DNA from: an uncultured Bacilli bacterium
GTDB lineage: Bacteria; Bacillota_I; Bacilli_A; RF39; UBA660
Length of the DNA stretch: 5,814 nucleotides
Reading direction: 5' to 3'
Assembly (NCBI GenBank): GCA_947630585.1
Contig: CANRIE010000102.1
Coordinates: forward strand, 1 to 5,814
Below are positions 1 to 5,775 of the stretch, piece after piece. Position numbers and translations under genes: made by a program. The notes below the pieces were generated by a model. That model ran no database searches. It had not been told where the DNA came from and was given only the letters and a program-made list of their open reading frames with translations. Every line of letters starts with the position of its first letter. The stretch's first letter is position 1.

Positions 1-2529
1 CTTGGAGTTTTAGCAGTTTCAGCATTTGCAATTTATATTGTAAAAGAAGCTGAGCCTAAATATAAGCCTGAGTTATTAAAAGAAAAACAATCAACGATTC
101 TTTATGATAGTGATGGTAAAGAATTTGCTAAACTTGGAAGTGAATTAAGAGAAAATGTTAGTTATGATGATTTACCTGAGAGTTACATTGATTCCTTAGT
201 TGCAACTGAAGATTCAAGGTTCTTCCAACATAATGGAGTTGATCTTGCAAGATTTACAAAAGCTGCAATTGGACAATTACTTGGTCATAATGATGCAGGT
301 GGTGGTTCAACTATAACAATGCAGGTTGTAAAGAATAATTTAACAGATACAACAAGAGATGGAATTGAAGGAATTATAAGAAAGTTTAGTGATATCTATT
401 TAGCTGTTTTTAAAGTTGAACGTGATTATACTAAGGAACAAATAATTGAATTTTATGCTAATAACCACTTGTTGGGTGGTGCTTGGGGAGTTGAAGAAGC
501 AAGTAAATATTACTTTAATAAGTCTGCTAAAGACTTAAATATTTCAGAAGCTGCCCTACTTGCTGGAATGTATCAATCACCTACAACTTATAACCCTTAT
601 AAAAATCCTAATAATGCAACAGCAAGACGAAAAACCGTTTTAAATTTAATGGTTAGACATGGTTATATTACAAGAGAAGAAGCTGATTTAGCAGGTAGTA
701 TCCCTGTTTCATCTCTTCTAACTTATACTAATAATGGTCAAAGCGCATATCAAGGTTATATTGATACTTTAAAAGCTGAAATCTTAGATAAATATGGACT
801 TGATGCTGAAAAAACTTCAATGTTAGTTTATACTAATATGAATAGGAAAAAACAAGATGCTATCAATGATGTTGCAAATGGTAAAACTTATGATTGGATT
901 GATGATTATGTTCAAGTAGGTGTTGTCGTTGTTGATTCTGGAACTGGTAAAGTTGAAGCCATGATTACTAACAGAACTTATAGTGGTGAAAAAGGTTATA
1001 ATTATGCAACGACAATGCATCGGCAAATTGGATCAACTGCTAAACCATTATTTGACTATGCACCTGGTATGGAATACAATAATTGGTCAACTTACACCTT
1101 ATTTGATGATAGTCCATATAGTTATACAAATGGTCCTTCGATTTCTAACTTTGATGGTAACTTTGAAGGAATTATCACATTAAGACGAGCTCTTTCGAAT
1201 TCCCGAAATATCCCTGCTTTAAAAGCTTTCCAACAAGTTGATAAAAAGAAGATTATTGAACTTGTTACAAGTGTTGGTATTACTCCAGAAATAGAAAATG
1301 AAACACTTCATGAAGCCCATGCAATTGGTTCATTTGATGGAGCATCACCTATGGAAATGGCTGGTGCTTATCAGATTTTCTCAAATGGTGGTTATTACAC
1401 CGAACCTTACTTAGTATCTAAGATTGTTTTAAGAGCAACTGGTGAAGAAATCGAAGCTAAACCAGAACGTAAACAAATTATAAGTGATTCAACATCTTAT
1501 ATGATTGCTGATGTTTTAAAGGGTGTTGTTTCTAATAGAATGCGAAATGCCAGATTTAACGTAACTGATAATTTTGCTGCAAAAACTGGAACAACTAACT
1601 ACCCTGCTAACACTTGGAATACTTATAAAGGCTTAGCAAGTGATGCTGTAAAAGATTGTTGGGTTATGGGATTTACTAATAAAACGGTTATCTCTTTATG
1701 GTATGGATATGAAGGATTAGATGCTGAGCACATAGATCGAGTTCTTCACTGGACTCCTGCAACTGTTCAAAGAGAAATTATCTTTAATGCGTTAGCAAAT
1801 GCAGCCTTCAATCATGATGGAACTGACTTTGAAATGCCTAGTAGTGTTGTTAAAGTTGGAGTTGAAATGGGAACTAATCCACCAATGCTTCCAAGTGATG
1901 ACACTCCTGAAAGTAAAATAGTTTATGAATTATTTAAAAAAGGAACTGAACCAACGGAAGTTTCAAGTAGTTATTCAAAATTACCTACCCCACGAAATTT
2001 CAGTGTTGACTATCGCAATAATAAAGTTACACTAACTTGGAGTGCCGTTGATGACCCTGGTTATTTAGCAAATGGTATATTAGGATACTATATTTACTTT
2101 GATGATAAGCTTGTAACATTTACAACTAAAACCTCTTATACAATTGATAACTTAGATAGTTATATTGGAAAATATACTGTTAAAGCAGGATATAAAGATA
2201 CAACTAATAGTATGTCAAATCCTGCGACTAGAACTCTCGGAAGTGAGAAATCATATAGTCTTTCCTTAAAAACTAATACAACAATTATAAAGATTGGCGA
2301 AGGCATTGATAAATCTCTTTATGATGGAAGTTTAGTTATCTTAAAAGAAAATGGTAAAGTAGTAACAGGAAGTCTTCTTCCATATATCAAAGTTGTTATT
2401 AGAGATTCAAGTGGTGACATTATTAATACTCCAAAAAGTGATGCTATTGAAACTTATACTGTAAATTATACAATTAACTATAATGGCTACTCGAATACTA
2501 TATCAAGTAAAATTCAAGTACAAAATTAA
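1..2529 (+). CDS. Class A penicillin-binding protein (PBP1a-like bifunctional peptidoglycan synthase), 5' end outside window
   Basis: The frame is open from base 1, so the start lies upstream; 842 residues are visible (numbering from the window edge). The first 14 residues are the end of a membrane anchor (LGVLAVSAFAIYIV). A GT51 glycosyltransferase domain follows: EDSRFFQHNGVD with catalytic Glu70, GGGSTITMQ at 100-108, the YTKEQIIEFYANN region at 143-155, and LLAGMYQSPTTYNP near 186-199. The transpeptidase domain has all three motifs: STAK (Ser345, Lys348), SRN (401-403) and KTGT (528-531). The enzyme should polymerise lipid II glycan strands and cross-link stem peptides outside the membrane. 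The C-terminus carries an FN3-like domain (about 662-748) and an Ig-like beta domain (about 751-842), probably wall- or protein-binding. ATG at 319 lies inside the GT51 motif and cannot be the true start. Family identification is firm; the exact paralogue (pbpA/ponA/pbpF type) is not assigned. Confidence 0.96.
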   Translation, partial: LGVLAVSAFAIYIVKEAEPKYKPELLKEKQSTILYDSDGKEFAKLGSELRENVSYDDLPESYIDSLVATEDSRFFQHNGVDLARFTKAAIGQLLGHNDAGGGSTITMQVVKNNLTDTTRDGIEGIIRKFSDIYLAVFKVERDYTKEQIIEFYANNHLLGGAWGVEEASKYYFNKSAKDLNISEAALLAGMYQSPTTYNPYKNPNNATARRKTVLNLMVRHGYITREEADLAGSIPVSSLLTYTNNGQSAYQGYIDTLKAEILDKYGLDAEKTSMLVYTNMNRKKQDAINDVANGKTYDWIDDYVQVGVVVVDSGTGKVEAMITNRTYSGEKGYNYATTMHRQIGSTAKPLFDYAPGMEYNNWSTYTLFDDSPYSYTNGPSISNFDGNFEGIITLRRALSNSRNIPALKAFQQVDKKKIIELVTSVGITPEIENETLHEAHAIGSFDGASPMEMAGAYQIFSNGGYYTEPYLVSKIVLRATGEEIEAKPERKQIISDSTSYMIADVLKGVVSNRMRNARFNVTDNFAAKTGTTNYPANTWNTYKGLASDAVKDCWVMGFTNKTVISLWYGYEGLDAEHIDRVLHWTPATVQREIIFNALANAAFNHDGTDFEMPSSVVKVGVEMGTNPPMLPSDDTPESKIVYELFKKGTEPTEVSSSYSKLPTPRNFSVDYRNNKVTLTWSAVDDPGYLANGILGYYIYFDDKLVTFTTKTSYTIDNLDSYIGKYTVKAGYKDTTNSMSNPATRTLGSEKSYSLSLKTNTTIIKIGEGIDKSLYDGSLVILKENGKVVTGSLLPYIKVVIRDSSGDIINTPKSDAIETYTVNYTINYNGYSNTISSKIQVQN

Positions 2530-2560
2530 AAAAGTCTACTAGAAATAGTAGATTTTTTTT
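2528..2560. terminator. Bidirectional intrinsic terminator between convergent genes
   Basis: A perfect 7-bp stem, TCTACTA (2535-2541) and TAGTAGA (2546-2552), closes a GAAA loop. It is preceded by six A (2528-2533) and followed by eight T (2553-2560), so it has a U-tract on either strand. It overlaps the stop codon of the PBP gene on the left and the stop codon of rbgA on the right, leaving 29 nt between the two stops. The stem is short and AT-rich, so efficiency may be modest, although the A/T tracts can extend the pairing. Confidence 0.8.
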
Positions 2561-3410
2561 AGTCAAATGTAATATTTTTAATTCGCCCTTCTTTTAAATC
2601 ATTAATAATAATTGTATAAACGCGATTTAAATCAATTACTCCTCCTTTTTGTAAAGAATTAGTATTAATAGCAATTTCATCAAAAATATCATTTAAATTA
2701 AATTCTTTTAAATTAATCTTATATCTTTCTTTTAAAATACTTGGATATTTATTATATAAAGTTTCTATTATATATCTTGCAACTTCTTCTTTATCTAAAA
2801 TATCTTCATTAATAGATGAAAAACTTGCAAGATTAAGTCCAACTTCTCGAGTTTCAATTTTGGGATATAATATTCCTGGAGTATCTAAAAGCTCAATGGT
2901 ATCTCCAACTCTAACCCAACTAAGCCCCTTCGTAATTCCTGCTCTATTGCCCGTTTTTAAAGCATTTCTTTTACTTATTCTATTTATTAAAGTACTTTTT
3001 CCAACATTTGGAGCTCCAACCACTAAAGCCCGATAAAGTCTTGGCTTTAAACCTTTCTTTTTTCTATCTTCATTAATATCTTTTAATAAATCATTAGTTA
3101 AACTTATTAATTTCTTTATATCATTATTATTTGCGTTTTTTAAATCTAAAACTAAATAAGGATACTTTAATTTATTTATATAGTAATTAGTCTTTTCTTT
3201 ATCACATAAATCATATTTTGTAAATACAACAATCCGTTTTTTATCCTTAATTAACTCATCTAAATCAATTATTTTCGAAGAAATTGGCATCCTTGCATCA
3301 ATTACTTCATAAACGATATCGATTAAATTTAATTTTTCAACAATTTCTCTTTTCGTTTTCATCATATGACCAGGAAACCAATTAATAATATTTTTATTCT
3401 CATTATTCAT
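2559..3410 (-). CDS. rbgA: Ribosome biogenesis GTPase RbgA (YlqF)
   Basis: A circularly permuted GTPase needed for late assembly of the 50S subunit in Firmicutes; it binds the immature large subunit and hydrolyses GTP. With the ATG at 3410 the protein has 283 residues, close to the usual length of about 280. Visible in order: NWFPGHM (10-16; His15 corresponds to the catalytic His of RbgA), the DARMPIS segment (about 38-44), G4 as TKYD (64-67), G1 as GAPNVGKST (132-140), G2 in AGITKG (Thr160) and G3 as DTPG (176-179). The G4-G1-G2-G3 order is diagnostic. The C-terminal part matches the helical RNA-binding domain only by position. A GTG at 3419 would add three residues, but it lies inside the Shine-Dalgarno GAGGTGA, so ATG 3410 is preferred. 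It is the last gene of the minus-strand cluster, 18 nt after the YgjV-like gene. No rnhB follows, unlike many relatives. G4 has Thr in place of the usual Asn. Confidence 0.95.
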   Translation of the reverse strand: MNNENKNIINWFPGHMMKTKREIVEKLNLIDIVYEVIDARMPISSKIIDLDELIKDKKRIVVFTKYDLCDKEKTNYYINKLKYPYLVLDLKNANNNDIKKLISLTNDLLKDINEDRKKKGLKPRLYRALVVGAPNVGKSTLINRISKRNALKTGNRAGITKGLSWVRVGDTIELLDTPGILYPKIETREVGLNLASFSSINEDILDKEEVARYIIETLYNKYPSILKERYKINLKEFNLNDIFDEIAINTNSLQKGGVIDLNRVYTIIINDLKEGRIKNITFD

Positions 3411-3415
3411 TTCTT

Positions 3416-3422
3416 TCACCTC
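3416..3422 (-). promoter_or_regulatory. Ribosome-binding site of rbgA (decides start)
   Basis: The minus strand reads GAGGTGA, then AAGAA, then ATG (3410). This strong Shine-Dalgarno match, with 5 nt to the ATG, contains the GTG triplet at 3419. The longer GTG-start reading would therefore initiate within its own ribosome-binding site and is unlikely. Confidence 0.8.
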
Positions 3423-3428
3423 AAATAT

Positions 3429-3935
3429 TTACTTACTTTTTCTATATCTAACTAAAGAAACTATACCAGAAATTATTTCTAAAAAATTACCAATAGTTGC
3501 AAGATAAACTCCATTTTTATAATTATAATAAATCCAGAAAAAAGCCGCAACTAAAACAACTATTCTAATCCATTTAGAATCTTTCATATAAGATGATATT
3601 GTATAAAAGATTGTAATTATAACCGGAATCAAAGATAAATAGCCATCATATGTTAAAATTCCAAATATAATTAATAGTAAAATAAATCCTATTAACCATG
3701 ATTCTTTAATTTTTTTTCCTTCTTTATTTTTCTTATAAAAAAGGAAACATCTAACTGTAGAAATTAAATTCATAGCTGAAGCTGTATAAACACCAAGCAA
3801 AAAATATTCAATTGTATATACTAAATTAGAAATTGTTTGACAAAATAAAATTTTATATTGCTTTTTTTGTTGTATGCTAATTACCCAAAAGAAAATAGCA
3901 ACTATAGTTATCATTTGTATCCAAAAGTTTTTCAT
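3429..3935 (-). CDS. YgjV-like integral membrane protein, function unknown
   Basis: A 168-residue, very hydrophobic protein with about seven predicted membrane segments: roughly 4-21, 33-50, 51-66, 79-98, 100-115, 121-139 and 143-162. Basic stretches (67-77 and the RYRKSK tail) probably face the cytoplasm. Size, helix layout and the pattern of aromatic and Asn residues resemble the YgjV family of small bacterial inner-membrane proteins, whose substrate or role is not known; the assignment rests on recognition only. V-A-x-F-F-W occurs in helix 1 (12-17) and again near 129-134, suggesting an internal duplication. The start ATG (3935) overlaps the TGA of the preceding 38-residue ORF (ATGA), which implies translational coupling; a weak AGGT lies 7 nt upstream. 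Its stop is 18 nt before the rbgA start, so it is probably co-transcribed with rbgA. No catalytic motif is visible. Confidence 0.85.
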   Translation of the reverse strand: MKNFWIQMITIVAIFFWVISIQQKKQYKILFCQTISNLVYTIEYFLLGVYTASAMNLISTVRCFLFYKKNKEGKKIKESWLIGFILLLIIFGILTYDGYLSLIPVIITIFYTISSYMKDSKWIRIVVLVAAFFWIYYNYKNGVYLATIGNFLEIISGIVSLVRYRKSK

Positions 3936-4048
3936 AAATAATACCTACTAATTATTTGATTAATAGAGAAGATAACTAATGAAGTTTTTCCTAAAATATC
4001 TTTTTCATTATAGATTGCATCAACAACTATATTACCATCTTTATTCAT
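3932..4048 (-). CDS. 38-residue ORF carrying a copy of the LepB C-terminus
   Basis: ATG at 4048 to TGA at 3932-3934. Residues 14-32 (NEKDILGKTSLVIF, then SINQI) match the C-terminal part of the neighbouring LepB (KEKDILGKTSLVIF, then PLNRI) at 15 of 19 positions. The DNA is 51/57 identical with an exact 29-nt core. The first 13 residues (MNKDGNIVVDAIY) and the last six (ISRYYL) show no match to LepB. The ORF has the best Shine-Dalgarno site in the window (AGGAGGA, 8 nt before the ATG), and its TGA overlaps the ATG of the YgjV-like gene. It lacks the Ser and Lys catalytic residues and the membrane anchor, so it is not a protease. It may be a remnant of a lepB copy, a leader peptide that couples translation to the next gene, or a true microprotein. 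The reading frame is certain; whether the peptide has a function is not. Confidence 0.6.
   Translation of the reverse strand: MNKDGNIVVDAIYNEKDILGKTSLVIFSINQIISRYYL
3954..4010 (-). repeat. Direct repeat copy 2 of the lepB 3' end
   Basis: This 57-nt segment aligns without gaps to 4778-4834 with six mismatches (3957, 3964, 3967, 3968, 3998, 4007). The exact core is 29 nt (3969-3997 against 4793-4821). Both copies are in the same codon phase and lie 824 nt apart as direct repeats around the sigma factor gene. Confidence 0.9.
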
Positions 4049-4056
4049 ACTCTTGC

Positions 4057-4063
4057 TCCTCCT
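4057..4063 (-). promoter_or_regulatory. Strong ribosome-binding site of the 38-residue ORF
   Basis: The minus strand reads AGGAGGA, then 8 nt, then ATG (4048). This near-perfect Shine-Dalgarno site lies in the 33-nt gap after the sigma gene stop. It is the main evidence that the short ORF is translated, and through the ATGA overlap it could also feed ribosomes to the YgjV-like gene. Confidence 0.75.
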
Positions 4064-4081
4064 ATAAAATTATTTCTTATT

Positions 4082-4747
4082 TCAACCTGGTATTTTTTGC
4101 AAATTTTCTTGATTATTTAATTGTAAGTATAATGTTTTTAAAATTCTTTTAATAATTCTAGAAACTACTGATTGGGTAATATTAAATATTTTAGCTATTT
4201 CTTTTTGATTATAACATCTATCATCATAAAAGCCAAAATATAACATTATAATTTCTTTATCCCTATCATTAAGTTCTAAAACTAATTTTTTTAAGATCTC
4301 TAAAGTCTCTTTCTTTTCATAATCTAAAGTAAAATCAAAAGAATCAAGAATAGTATCTTTAAATAAGATATCCGCACCATCATCATCCATAATTGCATAA
4401 TCAAGACTCAAATTTTTTAAATATTTTCTGTATTTTCGAATAGTCATTAAAATTTCATTATCTATACAAGTTGTAGCATATGTTGAAAACTTAATACCTT
4501 TTTTAATATCAAAAGTATCAATAGCTTTCATAAGTCCAATTAATCCAATTGAAACTAAATCTTTTTTATCTATATTAGTATTATTAAATCTTTTTACTAC
4601 TCTATCTAAAACTAATCTTATATTATGATTAATAATTATACCACGAGATTCCTTATCCCCTTGTTGCATTTCTTGGTAATAAGTTAAAAATTCATTTTCA
4701 CTTAAAGGACTAGGAATATTTTCATCAAGAAATAAATCATTATTCAT
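4082..4747 (-). CDS. RNA polymerase sigma-70 family factor, sporulation SigE/SigK-like
   Basis: A 221-residue alternative sigma factor that would direct RNA polymerase to a dedicated promoter set. Region 2 is well kept: HNIRLVLDRVVKRF (41-54), DLVSIGLIGLMKAIDTFD (63-80, core-binding 2.2) and the -10 recognition segment with KFSTYATTCIDNEILMTIRK (86-105). The Y-A-x-x-C-I-x-N-E-I-L-M pattern is typical of mother-cell SigE/SigK. Region 4.2 is a helix-turn-helix, NQKEIAKIFNITQSVVSRI followed by IKR (180-202), for -35 recognition. N-terminal PSPLSENEF (12-20) resembles the start of mature SigK, but the hydrophobic pro-sequence of pro-SigK is absent: only about 11 residues precede it. No region 1.1 or region 3 of full primary-sigma size is seen. 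ATG 4747 has GGGTGA 5 nt upstream and lies 14 nt after the lepB stop, so it is probably co-transcribed with lepB. Being flanked by repeats of the lepB tail suggests it was inserted here. Confidence 0.9.
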   Translation of the reverse strand: MNNDLFLDENIPSPLSENEFLTYYQEMQQGDKESRGIIINHNIRLVLDRVVKRFNNTNIDKKDLVSIGLIGLMKAIDTFDIKKGIKFSTYATTCIDNEILMTIRKYRKYLKNLSLDYAIMDDDGADILFKDTILDSFDFTLDYEKKETLEILKKLVLELNDRDKEIIMLYFGFYDDRCYNQKEIAKIFNITQSVVSRIIKRILKTLYLQLNNQENLQKIPG

Positions 4748-4761
4748 CTAAATCACCCAAT

Positions 4762-5265
4762 TTATTTTTTATTGCCAATTCGATTAAGAGGAAAGATAAC
4801 TAATGAAGTTTTTCCTAAAATGTCTTTTTCTTTAATTACACCTAAAACTCTTGAATCAAGGGAAACTGGTCTATTATCTCCCATTACAAAATAGTACCCA
4901 TTAGGTATCTTCCCATCAAAGGTAAAGTCATTAGTATCTTCATGTTTAAAATCTTCTTTTACTTGTTCCCCATTTATATATAATTTATTATTTTTATAAC
5001 TAACTTCTTCCCCAGGAAGTCCAATTACTCTTTTAATTATAAATTCGTCCTCTAATTTAATGACAACAATATCAAATCTTTTTATATCAGTAAATCGGTA
5101 ACTAATTTTATCAAGTAACATAATATCTTTATTTTGTAATGTTTTATCCATTGAAGCTCCATTTACTCTAATTGGAGTAATTATAAATTCTTTAATTAAT
5201 AAAACAACAACTATGATAATAACATAACTTAATATACCTTTTCCTTTATTCCATATCTCTTTCAT
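4762..5265 (-). CDS. lepB: Signal peptidase I
   Basis: A membrane-anchored Ser/Lys-dyad peptidase that cleaves signal peptides from secreted proteins on the outer face of the membrane. It has 167 residues, the compact size of Gram-positive type I peptidases (SipS/SipT type). One anchor spans about 12-30 after a basic N-terminus. The nucleophile is Ser38 in VNGASMDKTL, and the general base is Lys78 in IIKRVIGLPGE. Box E is GDNRPVSLDSR (129-139). The usual Pro after SM-x is Lys41 here. ATG 5265 is the only reasonable start: an in-frame TAA lies 19 nt upstream, and the next Met (39) follows the catalytic Ser. There is no Shine-Dalgarno sequence, since the ATG directly follows the T-tract of a terminator-like hairpin. 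Its last 19 or so codons are duplicated downstream at 3954-4010. It lies 42 nt after rplS and 14 nt before the sigma gene. Confidence 0.96.
   Translation of the reverse strand: MKEIWNKGKGILSYVIIIVVVLLIKEFIITPIRVNGASMDKTLQNKDIMLLDKISYRFTDIKRFDIVVIKLEDEFIIKRVIGLPGEEVSYKNNKLYINGEQVKEDFKHEDTNDFTFDGKIPNGYYFVMGDNRPVSLDSRVLGVIKEKDILGKTSLVIFPLNRIGNKK
4778..4834 (-). repeat. Direct repeat copy 1 (within the lepB 3' end)
   Basis: This is the lepB copy of the 57-nt repeat, encoding KEKDILGKTSLVIF and then PLNRI near the C-terminus of signal peptidase I. The partner is at 3954-4010 (51/57 identical, 29-nt exact core at 4793-4821). It lies inside a complete gene and is the presumed donor. Confidence 0.9.
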
Positions 5266-5296
5266 AAAAACAAAAGGGCAAAGTTAAACCTTACCC
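5266..5296 (-). terminator. Intrinsic terminator/attenuator between rplS and lepB
   Basis: On the minus strand, GGGTAAGG (5296-5289) pairs with CTTTGCCC (5283-5276) as an 8-bp stem with two G-T pairs and a TTTAA loop. TTTTGTTTTT (5275-5266) follows and ends against the lepB ATG. This is a textbook intrinsic terminator 11 nt after the rplS stop codon. No convincing promoter is seen between it and lepB, so lepB and the genes beyond it probably depend on read-through or on a promoter inside rplS. Confidence 0.8.
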
Positions 5297-5307
5297 TATC
5301 CCCTTTC

Positions 5308-5688
5308 TTAATTTTCTTTAGTTTCTTCTTTTACTGCTTTACTTTGACCATTTCCACGTTCTTTAATCTTTGGTTGACTTACTAAATCTTTTAAATAGTT
5401 AAGTTTAGCACGTCTTACTTTACCATGACGAAGAACTACAATATTAGCAAGTTTTGGTGAATGAACTGGGAAAGTTCTTTCAACTCCAATTCCAGCTGAA
5501 ATTTTTCTTACTGTAAATGTTTCACTTACACCTGAACCATGTCTTTTTACAACAATACCTTCAAATGCTTGAATTCTTTCTTTGTTACCTTCGATGATCT
5601 TAACATCAACTCTAACAGTATCACCTACCCGAAACTCAGGAACATTAGGATTTAACTGTGACGCAGTAATTTTGTCAATTACGTTCAT
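5308..5688 (-). CDS. rplS: 50S ribosomal protein L19
   Basis: L19 is a large-subunit protein near the 30S interface. The whole chain matches the family: VPEFRVGDTVRVDVKI near the N-terminus, then IEGNKERIQAFEGIVVKR, SETFTVRKIS, GVERTFPVHSP, and KVRRAKLNYLKDL. With the ATG at 5688 it has 126 residues against about 115 in Bacillus; the excess is a charged C-terminal tail (ending SKAVKEETKEN) that is probably disordered. An ATG at 5694 would add Met-Asn, but AAAGGA (5702-5697) is only 2 nt from it and 8 nt from the 5688 ATG, so 5688 is preferred. It is the first gene of the minus-strand group, with a promoter upstream and a terminator-like hairpin 11 nt after its stop. Confidence 0.97.
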   Translation of the reverse strand: MNVIDKITASQLNPNVPEFRVGDTVRVDVKIIEGNKERIQAFEGIVVKRHGSGVSETFTVRKISAGIGVERTFPVHSPKLANIVVLRHGKVRRAKLNYLKDLVSQPKIKERGNGQSKAVKEETKEN

Positions 5689-5696
5689 ATTCATTT

Positions 5697-5702
5697 TCCT
5701 TT
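5697..5702 (-). promoter_or_regulatory. Ribosome-binding site of rplS (decides start)
   Basis: The minus strand reads AAAGGA, then 8 nt, then ATG (5688). The in-frame ATG at 5694 would be only 2 nt away, too close for normal initiation. Confidence 0.65.
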
Positions 5703-5708
5703 CTAACC

Positions 5709-5740
5709 TATGATTATACTAGATATAGCAGCGAATCACA
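5709..5740 (-). ncRNA. Candidate L19 leader hairpin in the rplS 5' UTR
   Basis: The minus strand can form a 7-bp stem, TGTGATT (5740-5734) with AATCATA (5715-5709), including one G-T pair. The 18-nt loop contains a possible inner stem, GCTA/TAGT around TATC. The GC-containing patch (TTCGCTGC) stands out in otherwise A/T-only intergenic DNA. It would lie at the very 5' end of an RNA started from the promoter at 5747-5775, just before the ribosome-binding site. Small L19 leader motifs upstream of rplS are known in low-GC Gram-positive bacteria, where L19 is thought to regulate its own synthesis. Family membership is inferred from position and fold, not verified. Confidence 0.4.
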
Positions 5741-5746
5741 TTAAAG

Positions 5747-5775
5747 AATATATCATATTTTTCCTAAAAATGCAA
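5747..5775 (-). promoter_or_regulatory. Candidate SigA-type promoter of rplS
   Basis: On the minus strand, TTGCAT (5775-5770) and TATATT (5752-5747) are separated by exactly 17 nt. The -10 matches the consensus at 5 of 6 positions and the -35 at 3 of 6. Transcription would start near 5740-5742, giving a 5' UTR of about 53 nt. The rest of 5776-5814 is A/T-rich with no recognisable gene. A TATAAT at 5718-5713 is an alternative but lacks a -35 partner. Confidence 0.5.

Noticed and set aside
823..1026. Minus-strand ORF of 67 codons
   Set aside because: It lies antisense within the transpeptidase coding region, has low-complexity Ile/Asn/Ser content and no ribosome-binding site.
983..1183. Plus-strand ORF of 66 codons in another frame
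   Set aside because: It overlaps the conserved STAK region of the PBP in a shifted frame; no recognisable protein features.
319..2529. PBP gene starting at ATG 319
   Set aside because: This ATG is the Met inside the GT51 motif GGGSTITMQ; the open frame continues to base 1 with the catalytic EDSRFF motif and a membrane anchor, so the gene is cut by the window edge.
3411..3419. GTG 3419 as the rbgA start
   Set aside because: The GTG is part of the Shine-Dalgarno GAGGTGA that serves the ATG at 3410.
4082..4084. UGA read as tryptophan (Mycoplasma-type code)
   Set aside because: No gene here contains an in-frame TGA, tryptophans are TGG, and the sigma factor ends sensibly at TGA.
5713..5718. 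TATAAT (minus strand) as the main rplS -10 box
   Set aside because: No acceptable -35 at 16-18 nt upstream, and transcription from it would leave a very short leader; the pair at 5747-5775 has exact 17-nt spacing. It is kept only as an alternative.
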